Position numbers and translations under genes: made by a program. DNA of 6,035 nt from Bacteroidales bacterium (GTDB lineage: Bacteria > Bacteroidota > Bacteroidia > Bacteroidales > UBA7960), in NCBI GenBank assembly GCA_007120675.1, contig SKNE01000226.1, positions 1 through 6,035 on the forward strand, in the 5' to 3' direction. This document shows, piece after piece, positions 1-5,984 of the stretch. Below the pieces are notes generated by a model. It was not told the origin of the DNA. It ran no database searches and was given only the letters and a program-made list of their open reading frames with translations. How positions within the stretch are numbered: position 1 is the stretch's first letter; every line of letters begins with the position of its first letter.

Positions 1-763
1 AGCCCGATATCTTTTCCAGGGCCGAAGCCAGTCCTTCTGGATAGCGCGTAAGCCGCGCTGCGGAGGCATCGGCCAGGTATTCCCTTTTTCGCGAAACGGA
101 AAAATACAACAGGCGTATGGCTATGGGAGCCAGGATGGCAAAAGCCAGGGCCACGATGGCCATCACCGGGTTGCCTTTCTTTCGGGAGCCACCCCCGCCG
201 CCTGCCATCATCCGGCCCCCGCTGTAAAAGACGCTTCGCAGAAACATGTGCGAGAGGATGGCCACTGTGCCCACCATGATGGTGGCAAGGGTCATGTACC
301 GGATGTCGCGGTTGAGGATGTGCGATATTTCGTGGGCCACCACGCCCTGCAACTCATCGCGGCTCATCATCCCAAGAAGTCCGCTGGTGACCGCCACAAC
401 GCTTTTGCTGGGGTTCATCCCGGCGGCAAAGGCATTGGGAGCAGGGTCGTCGATGATATACACCTTTGGCATGGCAGGCATGCCGGCGGCCAGTCGCATC
501 TCCTCCACAATGTTGTAGAGCTGGGGATGGTCCTCTTTTTGTATCTCCCGGGCATTGCTCATGCGCAGCATGATGGACTTCCCCTGGGAGAAGGCTACCA
601 TCAGCAGGATGAGGTAAATGATGGCAGCCAGCACCAGGCCAGCCGGTCCGGCCTGGGGATCCACCGCCATGCCGATCACAAAACCGAGCAAAAGAAGTAC
701 CGCTGCCATCACAAACAGGAGGAGCAGGGACTTGCGTTGGTTCTTACGAATGAGTTCCCACAT
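1..763 (-). CDS. HtpX-like M48 family membrane zinc metalloprotease (C-terminus cut by window edge)
   Basis: Integral-membrane zinc endopeptidase of family M48; HtpX-type members cleave damaged or misfolded membrane proteins from the cytoplasmic side. 254 codons are visible, starting ATG at 763 (MWELIRKNQRKS). The zinc site is intact: HEISH at residues 144-148, with H144 and H148 as ligands and E145 catalytic, and the third ligand probably E228 in REYLADASA. Hydrophobic stretches lie at about 11-32, 38-57, 156-173 and 197-222, matching HtpX topology of two N-terminal helices and two after the HExxH helix. A glycine-rich loop (about 183-193, GGGGGSRKK) sits between the last two, as in HtpX relatives. 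The gene starts 12 bp after the lemA stop with no clear Shine-Dalgarno sequence, so it is probably co-transcribed with lemA. The frame is open to base 1. Family members are usually near 300 aa, so roughly the last 40-60 residues are missing. Family assignment is secure; orthology to E. coli HtpX is inferred. Confidence 0.93.
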   Translation of the reverse strand, partial: MWELIRKNQRKSLLLLFVMAAVLLLLGFVIGMAVDPQAGPAGLVLAAIIYLILLMVAFSQGKSIMLRMSNAREIQKEDHPQLYNIVEEMRLAAGMPAMPKVYIIDDPAPNAFAAGMNPSKSVVAVTSGLLGMMSRDELQGVVAHEISHILNRDIRYMTLATIMVGTVAILSHMFLRSVFYSGGRMMAGGGGGSRKKGNPVMAIVALAFAILAPIAIRLLYFSVSRKREYLADASAARLTRYPEGLASALEKISG

Positions 764-775
764 GATCAATGCAGA

Positions 776-1330
776 TTAAAATGAAACCTTGGGAACGACA
801 CGCTCCTGCGGGTCCTCTATCTCAAAAAAGACCTCCTTCTTGAAGCCAAACATGCCGGCAAGGATATTGGACGGGAACATCTCCGTCTTGTTGTTGAAGA
901 ACAATACCTGGTCGTTGTAGTTCTGACGGGCAAAAGAGATCTTGTTCTCCGTGGAGGTGAGCTCCTCCTGCAGGGCCAGGAAGTTTTTATTGGCCTTCAG
1001 ATCCGGGTAGTTCTCCACCGCCACCTTAAACTGCCCCAATGCTGAGCTGAGCATGTTCTCCGCCCTGGCCTTGTCGGCCACACCGGTGGCTTCCATGGCC
1101 TGGGCCCTCATGCGGGTGACCGCTTCGAGGGTCTCCCGTTCGTGCTTCATGTATCCCTTCACCGTCTCAATGAGATTAGGGATGAGGTCGTAACGGCGCT
1201 TTAGCTGGACATCGATCTGGGACCAGGCGTTCTTAACCTGGTTGCGCAAACGCACCAGGCTGTTGTACATGCTGATGACCCATATGATAAGGATCACGGC
1301 CAGCGAGATGAGGATGATGTTTGTGACCAT
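776..1330 (-). CDS. lemA: LemA family membrane-anchored protein
   Basis: A 184-aa LemA-family protein, the usual family length. Residues 1-23 form one hydrophobic N-terminal anchor (TNIILISLAVILIIWVIS). The rest is the helical LemA domain with its hallmark blocks: NAWSQIDVQLKRRYDLIPNL at 34-53, ENYPDLKANKNFLALQEEL at 106-124, TSTENKISFARQNYND at 125-140 and FPSNILAGMFGF at 152-163. LemA proteins have a short outer N-terminus and a coiled helical domain; their molecular role is unclear, although they often sit beside M48/HtpX proteases or TPM-domain proteins, which suggests a membrane quality-control partnership. The next gene 12 bp downstream is exactly such an M48 protease. The ATG at 1330 immediately precedes the conserved anchor; only a weak purine stretch (GAAGA) precedes it. 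Expression is probably driven from the -7 element at 1474-1481, giving a leader of about 137 nt. Confidence 0.96.
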   Translation of the reverse strand: MVTNIILISLAVILIIWVISMYNSLVRLRNQVKNAWSQIDVQLKRRYDLIPNLIETVKGYMKHERETLEAVTRMRAQAMEATGVADKARAENMLSSALGQFKVAVENYPDLKANKNFLALQEELTSTENKISFARQNYNDQVLFFNNKTEMFPSNILAGMFGFKKEVFFEIEDPQERVVPKVSF

Positions 1331-1473
1331 TCTTCGAGATCTTTAAGTGTAACTCTTTGGTTTGACTCTTTTCCACTGGAGGGCTCAGCCGGCTTGCCAT
1401 TAGCGTTAAGCAATAAGCATTTCCATTGGCCAGGCCGTTTGTCCGGCATCTCAGCTGCTCCGCGGATAATGTG

Positions 1474-1481
1474 CAAAAATA
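1474..1481 (-). promoter_or_regulatory. Candidate Bacteroidetes -7 promoter element for lemA-M48
   Basis: On the minus strand these bases read TATTTTTG, an exact match to the Bacteroidetes TAnnTTTG -7 consensus, followed by CAC. Transcription would start near 1467 and run into lemA, about 137 nt upstream of its ATG. I could not find a convincing -33 TTTG at the usual spacing (about 19-21 bp), so support rests on the -7 match, orientation and intergenic position. Confidence 0.45.
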
Positions 1482-1588
1482 CTGCAAATTTGTTCTCCCA
1501 GGTCAGGCACATTGTAAAACCTTAAGCCGGGGAGCGGGTGATGTGGCCATTTTCTGCCAGCCGGATCCTCTCATCTTATGTTTTTCAC

Positions 1589-1596
1589 TATTTTTG
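1589..1596 (+). promoter_or_regulatory. Candidate Bacteroidetes -7 promoter element for the 186-aa protein gene
   Basis: TATTTTTG matches the TAnnTTTG consensus exactly and is followed by CC. It lies in the intergenic region and faces the gene at 1745, with a predicted leader of about 140 nt. No clear -33 TTTG is seen at the usual distance; a TTTCTG at 1551-1556 is too far upstream. No competing -7 element was seen nearer the gene. Confidence 0.42.
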
Positions 1597-1637
1597 CCTT
1601 CCTGGGAAAATGGATGGGAAGCAGCACGCGCTCCGGG

Positions 1638-1653
1638 GGTCACGAGGGTGACC
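1638..1653. repeat. Small perfect inverted repeat (6-bp stem, 4-nt loop)
   Basis: GGTCAC (1638-1643) and GTGACC (1648-1653) are perfect reverse complements around a GAGG loop. The element would lie in the leader of the 186-aa protein mRNA if the 1589-1596 promoter is real. A T-run (1670-1674) follows only after a 16-nt gap, so it is not a standard intrinsic terminator. It could be a protein-binding palindrome, a leader hairpin or chance. Confidence 0.3.
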
Positions 1654-1744
1654 GATCATCGTTGGGCTGTTTTTAGCTCACCGGGCTCAGTGTTATCCTG
1701 TTCATTATCAACGAAATATAAAGAACGCTAAATAGAATTACAGG

Positions 1745-2305
1745 ATGGAAAGCATTGATTACGCCATTGGCACCAAGGTAGAGCACCCGCAGTTTGGCGT
1801 GGGCATCGTGACAAAAAAATCCATGACCACCACCAGGGTCTTTTTCCTGCATAAGGGCGACAAGGAGATCGCAAATAGCTTTACCGGTCTGAAGCTCATC
1901 GAAGAGAGCCAGGGCGGCGAGCAGGGCGGGGGAGGAGGCGGACAAATCAGCCTGGCCGACCTGGAAAAGGTATTCAGCAATGTGTTGCGGCGCTATGCGG
2001 ACTTTCCCGAGATGATCGAAATGGGCGACCGGTGGAAGAAGGGGGTGATGATTCTAAAGCCTGGCTCAGACCAGCTCAAGCCCAAGGAGGTGCCCATCGA
2101 CAATTTCTTTAAGAAGATCGTCCTGATCCGCGACCGGCTCCGCGTGCTGGAAGCGCGGATCAACGGAAACGACAAGCTGGAGGAGGAGGAAAAGGTCAAC
2201 CTGCAGCAATACATCACCCGTGTCTACGGCTCATTGACCACATTCAACGTTTTGTTCAAGCACAAAGAACAATATTTTGTGGGTGAGCGCGGAGCAGGTG
2301 CCTGA
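1745..2305 (+). CDS. Uncharacterised Bacteroidetes-type protein with N-terminal GxxVxHPxFGxGxV module
   Basis: A 186-aa soluble protein with no signal peptide or membrane segment. Three parts are visible. Residues about 7-53 form a small predicted beta module with G-T-K-V-E-H-P-Q-F-G-V-G-I-V at 9-22; this pattern resembles the Tudor-like module at the C-terminus of UvrD/PcrA helicases and related small beta barrels that bind RNA polymerase or nucleic acid. Residues 57-66 are a flexible Gly-rich linker (GGEQGGGGGG). Residues about 67-180 are charged and largely helical, with MGDRWKKG at 93-100, a PxxxFFKKIVLIRDRLRVLE stretch around 117-136 and an acidic run (LEEEEK) at 145-150. I recall similar conserved hypothetical proteins in Bacteroidetes but know no assigned function. 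The ATG at 1745 directly precedes the conserved start and follows only a weak ACAGG. The gene is single, divergent from lemA and convergent with the MATE gene. A nucleic-acid or RNA-polymerase-linked role is inference from the N-terminal motif only. Confidence 0.9.
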   Translation: MESIDYAIGTKVEHPQFGVGIVTKKSMTTTRVFFLHKGDKEIANSFTGLKLIEESQGGEQGGGGGGQISLADLEKVFSNVLRRYADFPEMIEMGDRWKKGVMILKPGSDQLKPKEVPIDNFFKKIVLIRDRLRVLEARINGNDKLEEEEKVNLQQYITRVYGSLTTFNVLFKHKEQYFVGERGAGA

Positions 2306-2359
2306 CGCCAGGATTGCCTGTCACTTATCCCAAGCCTGGTTGTACCTGTCCCGCCTGTC

Positions 2360-3721
2360 TCATGCTGGCGAGCTTTTGCTTCCAGGAGGGTTCTTCACCA
2401 CAACTTTCTGTTTCCAGCGCCCGGTACGGTAGTAGATATAAGCAGCCACCAGTCCGAACAGCCAGGCAATGGGAATGCCCCACCAGATCCCTTCAGCGCC
2501 AAATCGCAGGGAGAGCAGGTGCGAAACGGGTATGCGCAAAAACCACAAGGCTATGAGGGTGATAAACATGGGTATCAGGGTATCACCAGCACCACGCATC
2601 ACCGATTGGATAACGAACATGGAGGAAAAGATGATGTAAAAGGAAGCGACCACCACCAGGTATCCGTACCCGATCTCTATCACCTCCTCGTTGGGGGTGA
2701 AGATGCCCATCATCTGGCGGCCGAATAGCCAGGCCACTGCAGTGAACGTGAGGGAGACCGCGGTGGTCATGATGAGTGTTGACCTTAACCCCCTGGCTAC
2801 CCGTTCGGGCTTCCCCGCCCCAAGGTTTTGGCCTACAAAGGTATTGAGCGCCAGTCCGAAATTCATGGCCGGCATGGCAGCAAAGGAGTCGATCCGCCAC
2901 GCAATGGTATAGGCTGCAATGGTGTCGGTGCCGAAGCGGTTCACGATGCTGATCAAGGCGAGCATGCCCACCGATACAAAGGTGTGCTGCAGTCCGGTTG
3001 GAATGCCAATGCGCAGGCTTTTTCTGAAAATATCCCAATCAAAGACCAATCCGCTTAACCTGAGGCGAATAAGCTGGTGGGTGCGGTTCAAATAGATCAC
3101 CGACAAGACGAATGCGATCCCCTGGGATAGCACCGTGGCAAAGGCTACCCCACCGATACCCCATCCGAAGGAGAGGACAAACAAGAGGTCGAAGCCAATA
3201 TTCAACAGAGTGGAGATGATCAGAAAATACAGGGGTGTTTTTGAATCACCCAAACCCCTGAGGACGGCACTGATGGCATTGTATCCGAACATCAGGATCA
3301 GTCCCCCGGCATAAATGCTGAAGTAGCGGGTGGCATCCGCCACCAGCTCGTCCGGCAGACCGATGAGGTGCCAGATGTCTTCAATGAACAGCAGTCCGGC
3401 AACAGTTAAGATAATGGAGGCAACAAAAAGATAGATCATGGCGGTGTCGATGGCCCTCTTGACCGCATCAAAATCTTTGGCGCCATAGTATTGTGAAATG
3501 ATAATGGTTGTACCTGTGGTGATGCCAATGACCAGGCTGACAAGGACAAATATCACCGGGAAGGAGGCCCCGGCCGCCGCCACGGCACCGGTGCCAATAT
3601 ACCGGCCAATGATAATCATGTCCACGATATTGTACAGTTGCTGAAACACATTGCCCAGCAGCATGGGTACGGCAAAAATGAATATCTGGCGGGCAATGGG
3701 CCCCTGGCTTAAATCACGCAT
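2360..3721 (-). CDS. MATE family efflux transporter
   Basis: A cation-coupled antiporter of the MATE family, exporting drugs, dyes or metabolites across the inner membrane in exchange for Na+ or H+. The 453-aa length and about 12 hydrophobic segments fit the family. The two-fold internal repeat is visible: SQYYGAKD (76-83) matches GQNLGAGKPERV (297-308), and RGLGDSKTP (155-163) matches RGAGDTLIP (376-384). D34 in the first membrane helix (IVDMIIIG) corresponds to the conserved TM1 aspartate of NorM-type transporters that takes part in cation coupling. The C-terminus (about 433-453) is a basic, Pro/Ser-rich cytoplasmic tail. An in-frame TTG lies two codons upstream at 3727, but the ATG at 3721 (MRDLSQGPIARQI) is the usual N-terminus of this subgroup and is preferred; no Shine-Dalgarno sequence precedes either. 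The gene is monocistronic, convergent with the 186-aa gene (54 bp between stops) and divergent from the glycan operon. The substrate cannot be predicted. Confidence 0.95.
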   Translation of the reverse strand: MRDLSQGPIARQIFIFAVPMLLGNVFQQLYNIVDMIIIGRYIGTGAVAAAGASFPVIFVLVSLVIGITTGTTIIISQYYGAKDFDAVKRAIDTAMIYLFVASIILTVAGLLFIEDIWHLIGLPDELVADATRYFSIYAGGLILMFGYNAISAVLRGLGDSKTPLYFLIISTLLNIGFDLLFVLSFGWGIGGVAFATVLSQGIAFVLSVIYLNRTHQLIRLRLSGLVFDWDIFRKSLRIGIPTGLQHTFVSVGMLALISIVNRFGTDTIAAYTIAWRIDSFAAMPAMNFGLALNTFVGQNLGAGKPERVARGLRSTLIMTTAVSLTFTAVAWLFGRQMMGIFTPNEEVIEIGYGYLVVVASFYIIFSSMFVIQSVMRGAGDTLIPMFITLIALWFLRIPVSHLLSLRFGAEGIWWGIPIAWLFGLVAAYIYYRTGRWKQKVVVKNPPGSKSSPA

Positions 3722-3743
3722 GCACAATTACGCATAAAAATGC

Positions 3744-3751
3744 TACTTTTG
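3744..3751 (+). promoter_or_regulatory. Candidate Bacteroidetes -7 promoter element for the glycan operon
   Basis: TACTTTTG matches TAnnTTTG exactly and is followed by CTTTATT. It lies between the divergent MATE and GT2 genes and points at the GT2. The predicted start, about 3757, is almost exactly at the base of the hairpin at 3759-3816. No -33 TTTG is visible at the usual spacing. A short palindrome, GCAT-AAAA-ATGC (3732-3743), abuts it upstream. Confidence 0.5.
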
Positions 3752-3758
3752 CTTTATT

Positions 3759-3816
3759 GGCGTCCACGGCAGGCATAAGACGGATCATTCAGCCTGCGTG
3801 CTGCCCCATGGACGCC
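3759..3816 (+). promoter_or_regulatory. Long hairpin in the 5' leader of the GT2 operon
   Basis: The outer arms GGCGTCCA (3759-3766) and TGGACGCC (3809-3816) are perfect 8-bp reverse complements. Inside them two alternative inner stems are possible: GGCAG (3768-3772) with CTGCC (3801-3805), or GCAGGC (3769-3774) with GCCTGC (3792-3797). The two inner stems share bases and exclude each other. The structure ends 10 nt before the Shine-Dalgarno sequence and 24 nt before the GT2 start, and no U-run follows, so it is not an intrinsic terminator. It may protect the 5' end of the mRNA, or regulate it, or be a DNA-level operator. I do not recognise it as a known riboswitch. Confidence 0.5.
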
Positions 3817-3826
3817 CAGGCTGAGT

Positions 3827-3832
3827 AAAGGA
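3827..3832 (+). promoter_or_regulatory. Ribosome binding site of the GT2 gene
   Basis: AAAGGA ends 8 nt before the ATG at 3841. It is the clearest Shine-Dalgarno sequence in the window, where most starts have none, and supports the chosen GT2 start. Confidence 0.6.
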
Positions 3833-3840
3833 AATACCCC

Positions 3841-4806
3841 ATGGACATATCCGTTGTTGTTCCACTCTACAATGAGGAAGAGTCTTTGCCCGAGCTGGTT
3901 CAATGGTTGGCAAAGGTAATGAAAGACAAGGATTTTACGTATGAAATTATCCTGGTGGATGATGGCAGCCGCGACAACTCCTGGAGCGTTATACAGGATC
4001 TGGCCAGCGCTGCTCCCGGGGTGCAGGGCATCCGCTTTCGGCGGAATTATGGGAAGGCCGCGGCACTGAACATGGGATTTCAGCACGCCGGTGGTGATGT
4101 GGTCATCACCATGGACGCTGACCTCCAGGACAGTCCTGATGAGATACCAGCGCTTTACAGGATGATCACGGAAGAGGGCTACGACATGGTCAGTGGCTGG
4201 AAAAAATACCGGAAGGATCCGCTGTCAAAAACCATCCCCACCAAATTATTCAACTGGACCACAAGGCTCTTGTCCGGCATCCGGTTGAACGACTTCAACT
4301 GCGGCCTGAAGGCCTACAATGCCCGGGTGGTCAAATCCATCGAGGTGTACGGTGAGATGCACCGCTATATCCCTGTGCTGGCCAAGAGGGCAGGCTTTAA
4401 CCAGATCGGTGAAAAGATTGTCCACCACCGGCCACGCAAATATGGAAGGACCAAATACGGCATAGACCGCTTTTTTAAAGGCTTTCTTGACCTGATATCC
4501 ATCAGCTTCATGACCCGCTTCGGTCAGCGGCCCATGCACCTATTCGGACTGCTGGGACTGCTTCTGTTCCTCGGTGGCTTCCTGATCGCCGCCTACCTGG
4601 CCTATGGCAAATTCTTCATGATGGAGTACCGCATGACCGAAAGGCCCCTGTTCTATTTTGGCCTGCTGGCCATGATCATGGGTACCCAGCTGTTCATTGC
4701 CGGCTTCCTGGGTGAGCTGGTCGTACGCAACGCGCCCGACAGGAACCACTACCAGGTGAGTGAAACGACATTTGACCAGGCGGATTATCAACAAAAAATA
4801 AGCTAA
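3841..4806 (+). CDS. GT2 polyprenyl-phosphate glycosyltransferase (DPM1/GtrB/ArnC-like)
   Basis: A 321-aa membrane-associated GT-A fold glycosyltransferase of family 2. Relatives transfer a sugar from a nucleotide donor to dolichyl or undecaprenyl phosphate on the cytoplasmic face of the membrane. Family motifs are present in order: VVVPLYNEEESLPEL (5-19), VDDGS (39-43), RRNYGKAAALNMGF (67-80), the metal-binding DAD at 92-94 within MDADLQDSP, FNCGLKAY (152-159), EMHRYIPVLAKRAGF (172-186) and the basic RKYGRTKYG (199-207). Two hydrophobic helices follow at about 233-256 and 270-293, the GtrB-like arrangement with a short cytoplasmic tail. Start, motifs and AAAGGA ribosome site agree. It leads an operon with the GT4 gene 35 bp downstream, so the carrier-linked sugar probably feeds an envelope glycan or protein glycosylation pathway. 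The transferred sugar (mannose, glucose, GlcNAc or other) cannot be read from sequence. Confidence 0.94.
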   Translation: MDISVVVPLYNEEESLPELVQWLAKVMKDKDFTYEIILVDDGSRDNSWSVIQDLASAAPGVQGIRFRRNYGKAAALNMGFQHAGGDVVITMDADLQDSPDEIPALYRMITEEGYDMVSGWKKYRKDPLSKTIPTKLFNWTTRLLSGIRLNDFNCGLKAYNARVVKSIEVYGEMHRYIPVLAKRAGFNQIGEKIVHHRPRKYGRTKYGIDRFFKGFLDLISISFMTRFGQRPMHLFGLLGLLLFLGGFLIAAYLAYGKFFMMEYRMTERPLFYFGLLAMIMGTQLFIAGFLGELVVRNAPDRNHYQVSETTFDQADYQQKIS

Positions 4807-4841
4807 CGCCATCACCAGGCCACTACTAAACCCCTGACAAC

Positions 4842-5984
4842 TTGGCTAGAATCATCATCCTCGGTCCGGCACACCCCCTCAGGGGAGGAGGCATGGCAAC
4901 CTTTAACGAAAGGATGGCCAGGGCGTTCATGGATAAAGGGCACGATGTGACCCTGTTCACCTTCAGTCTGCAGTATCCGTCCATCCTCTTTCCCGGAAAA
5001 ACACAGTATGCTGATGAGCCGGCTCCCGGGGGACTGGATATCAGGGTGAGGATCAACAGCATAAATCCTTTTAACTGGATCAGTGTGGGCAGGGAGATCA
5101 GCAGATTGCGGCCCGACCTGCTGATCATTCGCTACTGGATGCCCTTCATGGCTCCCTGCCTGGGCACCATCGCCCGTGCAGTGAAAAAAAACGGACACAC
5201 CAGGGTGGTGGCTATCACGGATAATGTGCTGCCCCACGAGAAACAGCCCGGCAGCCGTCAGCTGACCCGTTTTTTCGTGCGCCACAACCACGGATTTGTC
5301 ACACTCTCTCAGTCGGTGCGCGATGACCTGGTGGAGCTGGACGTTGACCCCGATGCCATAACAGTATGTCCGCACCCTCTCTACGACAACTTCGGAGAGC
5401 CGGTATCGCCTCCAAAGGCCAGGGAACAGCTTCAGCTGCCGGCCAATCCTGCGCTGGTGCTGTTCTTTGGCTTCATCCGGGAGTACAAGGGACTGGACCT
5501 GCTGCTGGAGGCTTTTGCCCATGAACGGATGAGGGATGTAGATGCCAGGCTGCTGGTGGCCGGTGAGTTTTATGATAAGCCCGCCACCTACCGCCAGCTG
5601 GCAAAAGAGCTGGACATCGAAGAGAAAATCATATGGCACAGCCATTTCATTCCCAATGACCAGGTAAGATGGTACTTTTCTGCCGCCGACCTGGTGGTTC
5701 AACCCTATAAACGTGCCACCCAGAGTGGGGTCACCCAGGTGGCATACCATTTTGAACGTCCCATGGTGGTGACCAATGTGGGGGGACTGCCCGAGATGGT
5801 TTCACAGGGTCGTGCAGGCTATGTGGTGGAGCCAGACCCCGGCGAGATAGCCGGTGCGATGGCCGACTTTTTTCTTCACCGGCGGGCTAAAGACCTGCAT
5901 GGGACATTAAAAGAGGAAAAAAAGCGTTTTTCGTGGGACAAGCTCGTGGATAGCCTGCTGCATATCGCGGATAAAACAACATGA
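4842..5984 (+). CDS. GT4-like (GT-B fold) glycosyltransferase, TTG start
   Basis: A 380-aa cytoplasmic two-domain glycosyltransferase, of usual GT4 length. The N-terminal Rossmann domain starts with RIIILGPAHPLRGGGMATFN (3-22), whose glycine loop normally lines the acceptor/donor cleft. The C-terminal domain holds LVLFFGFIREYKGLDLLLEA (205-224), LLVAGEFYD (237-245), a V-x-W-Y-F-S-A-A-D-L-V-V-Q-P-Y-K block (275-290) and PMVVTNVGGLPEMV (307-320). The usual E-x7-E pair before the last block is absent: the region reads ATQSGVTQVAYHFE (292-305). The start is TTG at 4842. An in-frame TAA at 4827-4829 excludes any longer form, and the next ATG (4893, residue 18) would delete the first beta strand and glycine loop. 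The gene follows the GT2 by 35 bp without a visible promoter, and its stop overlaps the next start as ATGA. Donor and acceptor sugars are unknown. Confidence 0.92.
   Translation: MARIIILGPAHPLRGGGMATFNERMARAFMDKGHDVTLFTFSLQYPSILFPGKTQYADEPAPGGLDIRVRINSINPFNWISVGREISRLRPDLLIIRYWMPFMAPCLGTIARAVKKNGHTRVVAITDNVLPHEKQPGSRQLTRFFVRHNHGFVTLSQSVRDDLVELDVDPDAITVCPHPLYDNFGEPVSPPKAREQLQLPANPALVLFFGFIREYKGLDLLLEAFAHERMRDVDARLLVAGEFYDKPATYRQLAKELDIEEKIIWHSHFIPNDQVRWYFSAADLVVQPYKRATQSGVTQVAYHFERPMVVTNVGGLPEMVSQGRAGYVVEPDPGEIAGAMADFFLHRRAKDLHGTLKEEKKRFSWDKLVDSLLHIADKTT

Larger units (their letters stand above)
1331..1744. other. Divergent intergenic region between lemA and the 186-aa protein gene
   Basis: This 414-bp stretch contains no convincing conserved gene. 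It separates two divergent transcription units and holds a candidate Bacteroidetes -7 element for each: 1474-1481 on the minus strand for lemA and 1589-1596 on the plus strand for the downstream gene. Both would give long leaders of about 140 nt. A perfect 6-bp hairpin lies at 1638-1653. On the minus strand a 51-codon open frame (1449 down to 1294) begins just after the predicted lemA transcription start and overlaps the lemA start; it is discussed as a finding rather than annotated as a gene. No repeat family, tRNA or insertion-sequence end was seen. Confidence 0.6.

Noticed and set aside
248..784. Plus-strand open frame of 178 codons opposite the M48 gene
   Set aside because: The minus-strand frame encodes HEISH and HtpX-type membrane helices; the plus frame is His/Gly/Gln rich without any domain.
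1638..1674. Intrinsic terminator formed by the 1638-1653 hairpin and the T-run at 1670-1674
   Set aside because: The T-run begins 16 nt after the stem, too far for an intrinsic terminator, and the position would stop transcription entering the downstream gene.
2306..2359. Bidirectional terminator between the convergent 186-aa and MATE genes
   Set aside because: The best stem is only 5 bp (CCAGG 2308-2312 with CCTGG 2335-2339) around a 22-nt loop, with no T-run on either strand.
2583..3038. Second minus-strand frame of 151 codons inside the MATE gene
   Set aside because: It overlaps the unbroken MATE frame, has shadow composition, and shows no sign of a frameshift.
3722..3727. TTG at 3727 as the MATE start
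   Set aside because: It would add only Met-Cys before an ATG that begins the usual MRDL-type N-terminus; neither has a ribosome site, and ATG is far more common.
4812..5750. Long open frame (312 codons) antisense to the GT4 gene
   Set aside because: It lies fully opposite a gene with clear family motifs, has no recognisable domain and is rich in His, Gln and Val-Gly as expected for a reverse-frame shadow of GC-biased coding DNA.
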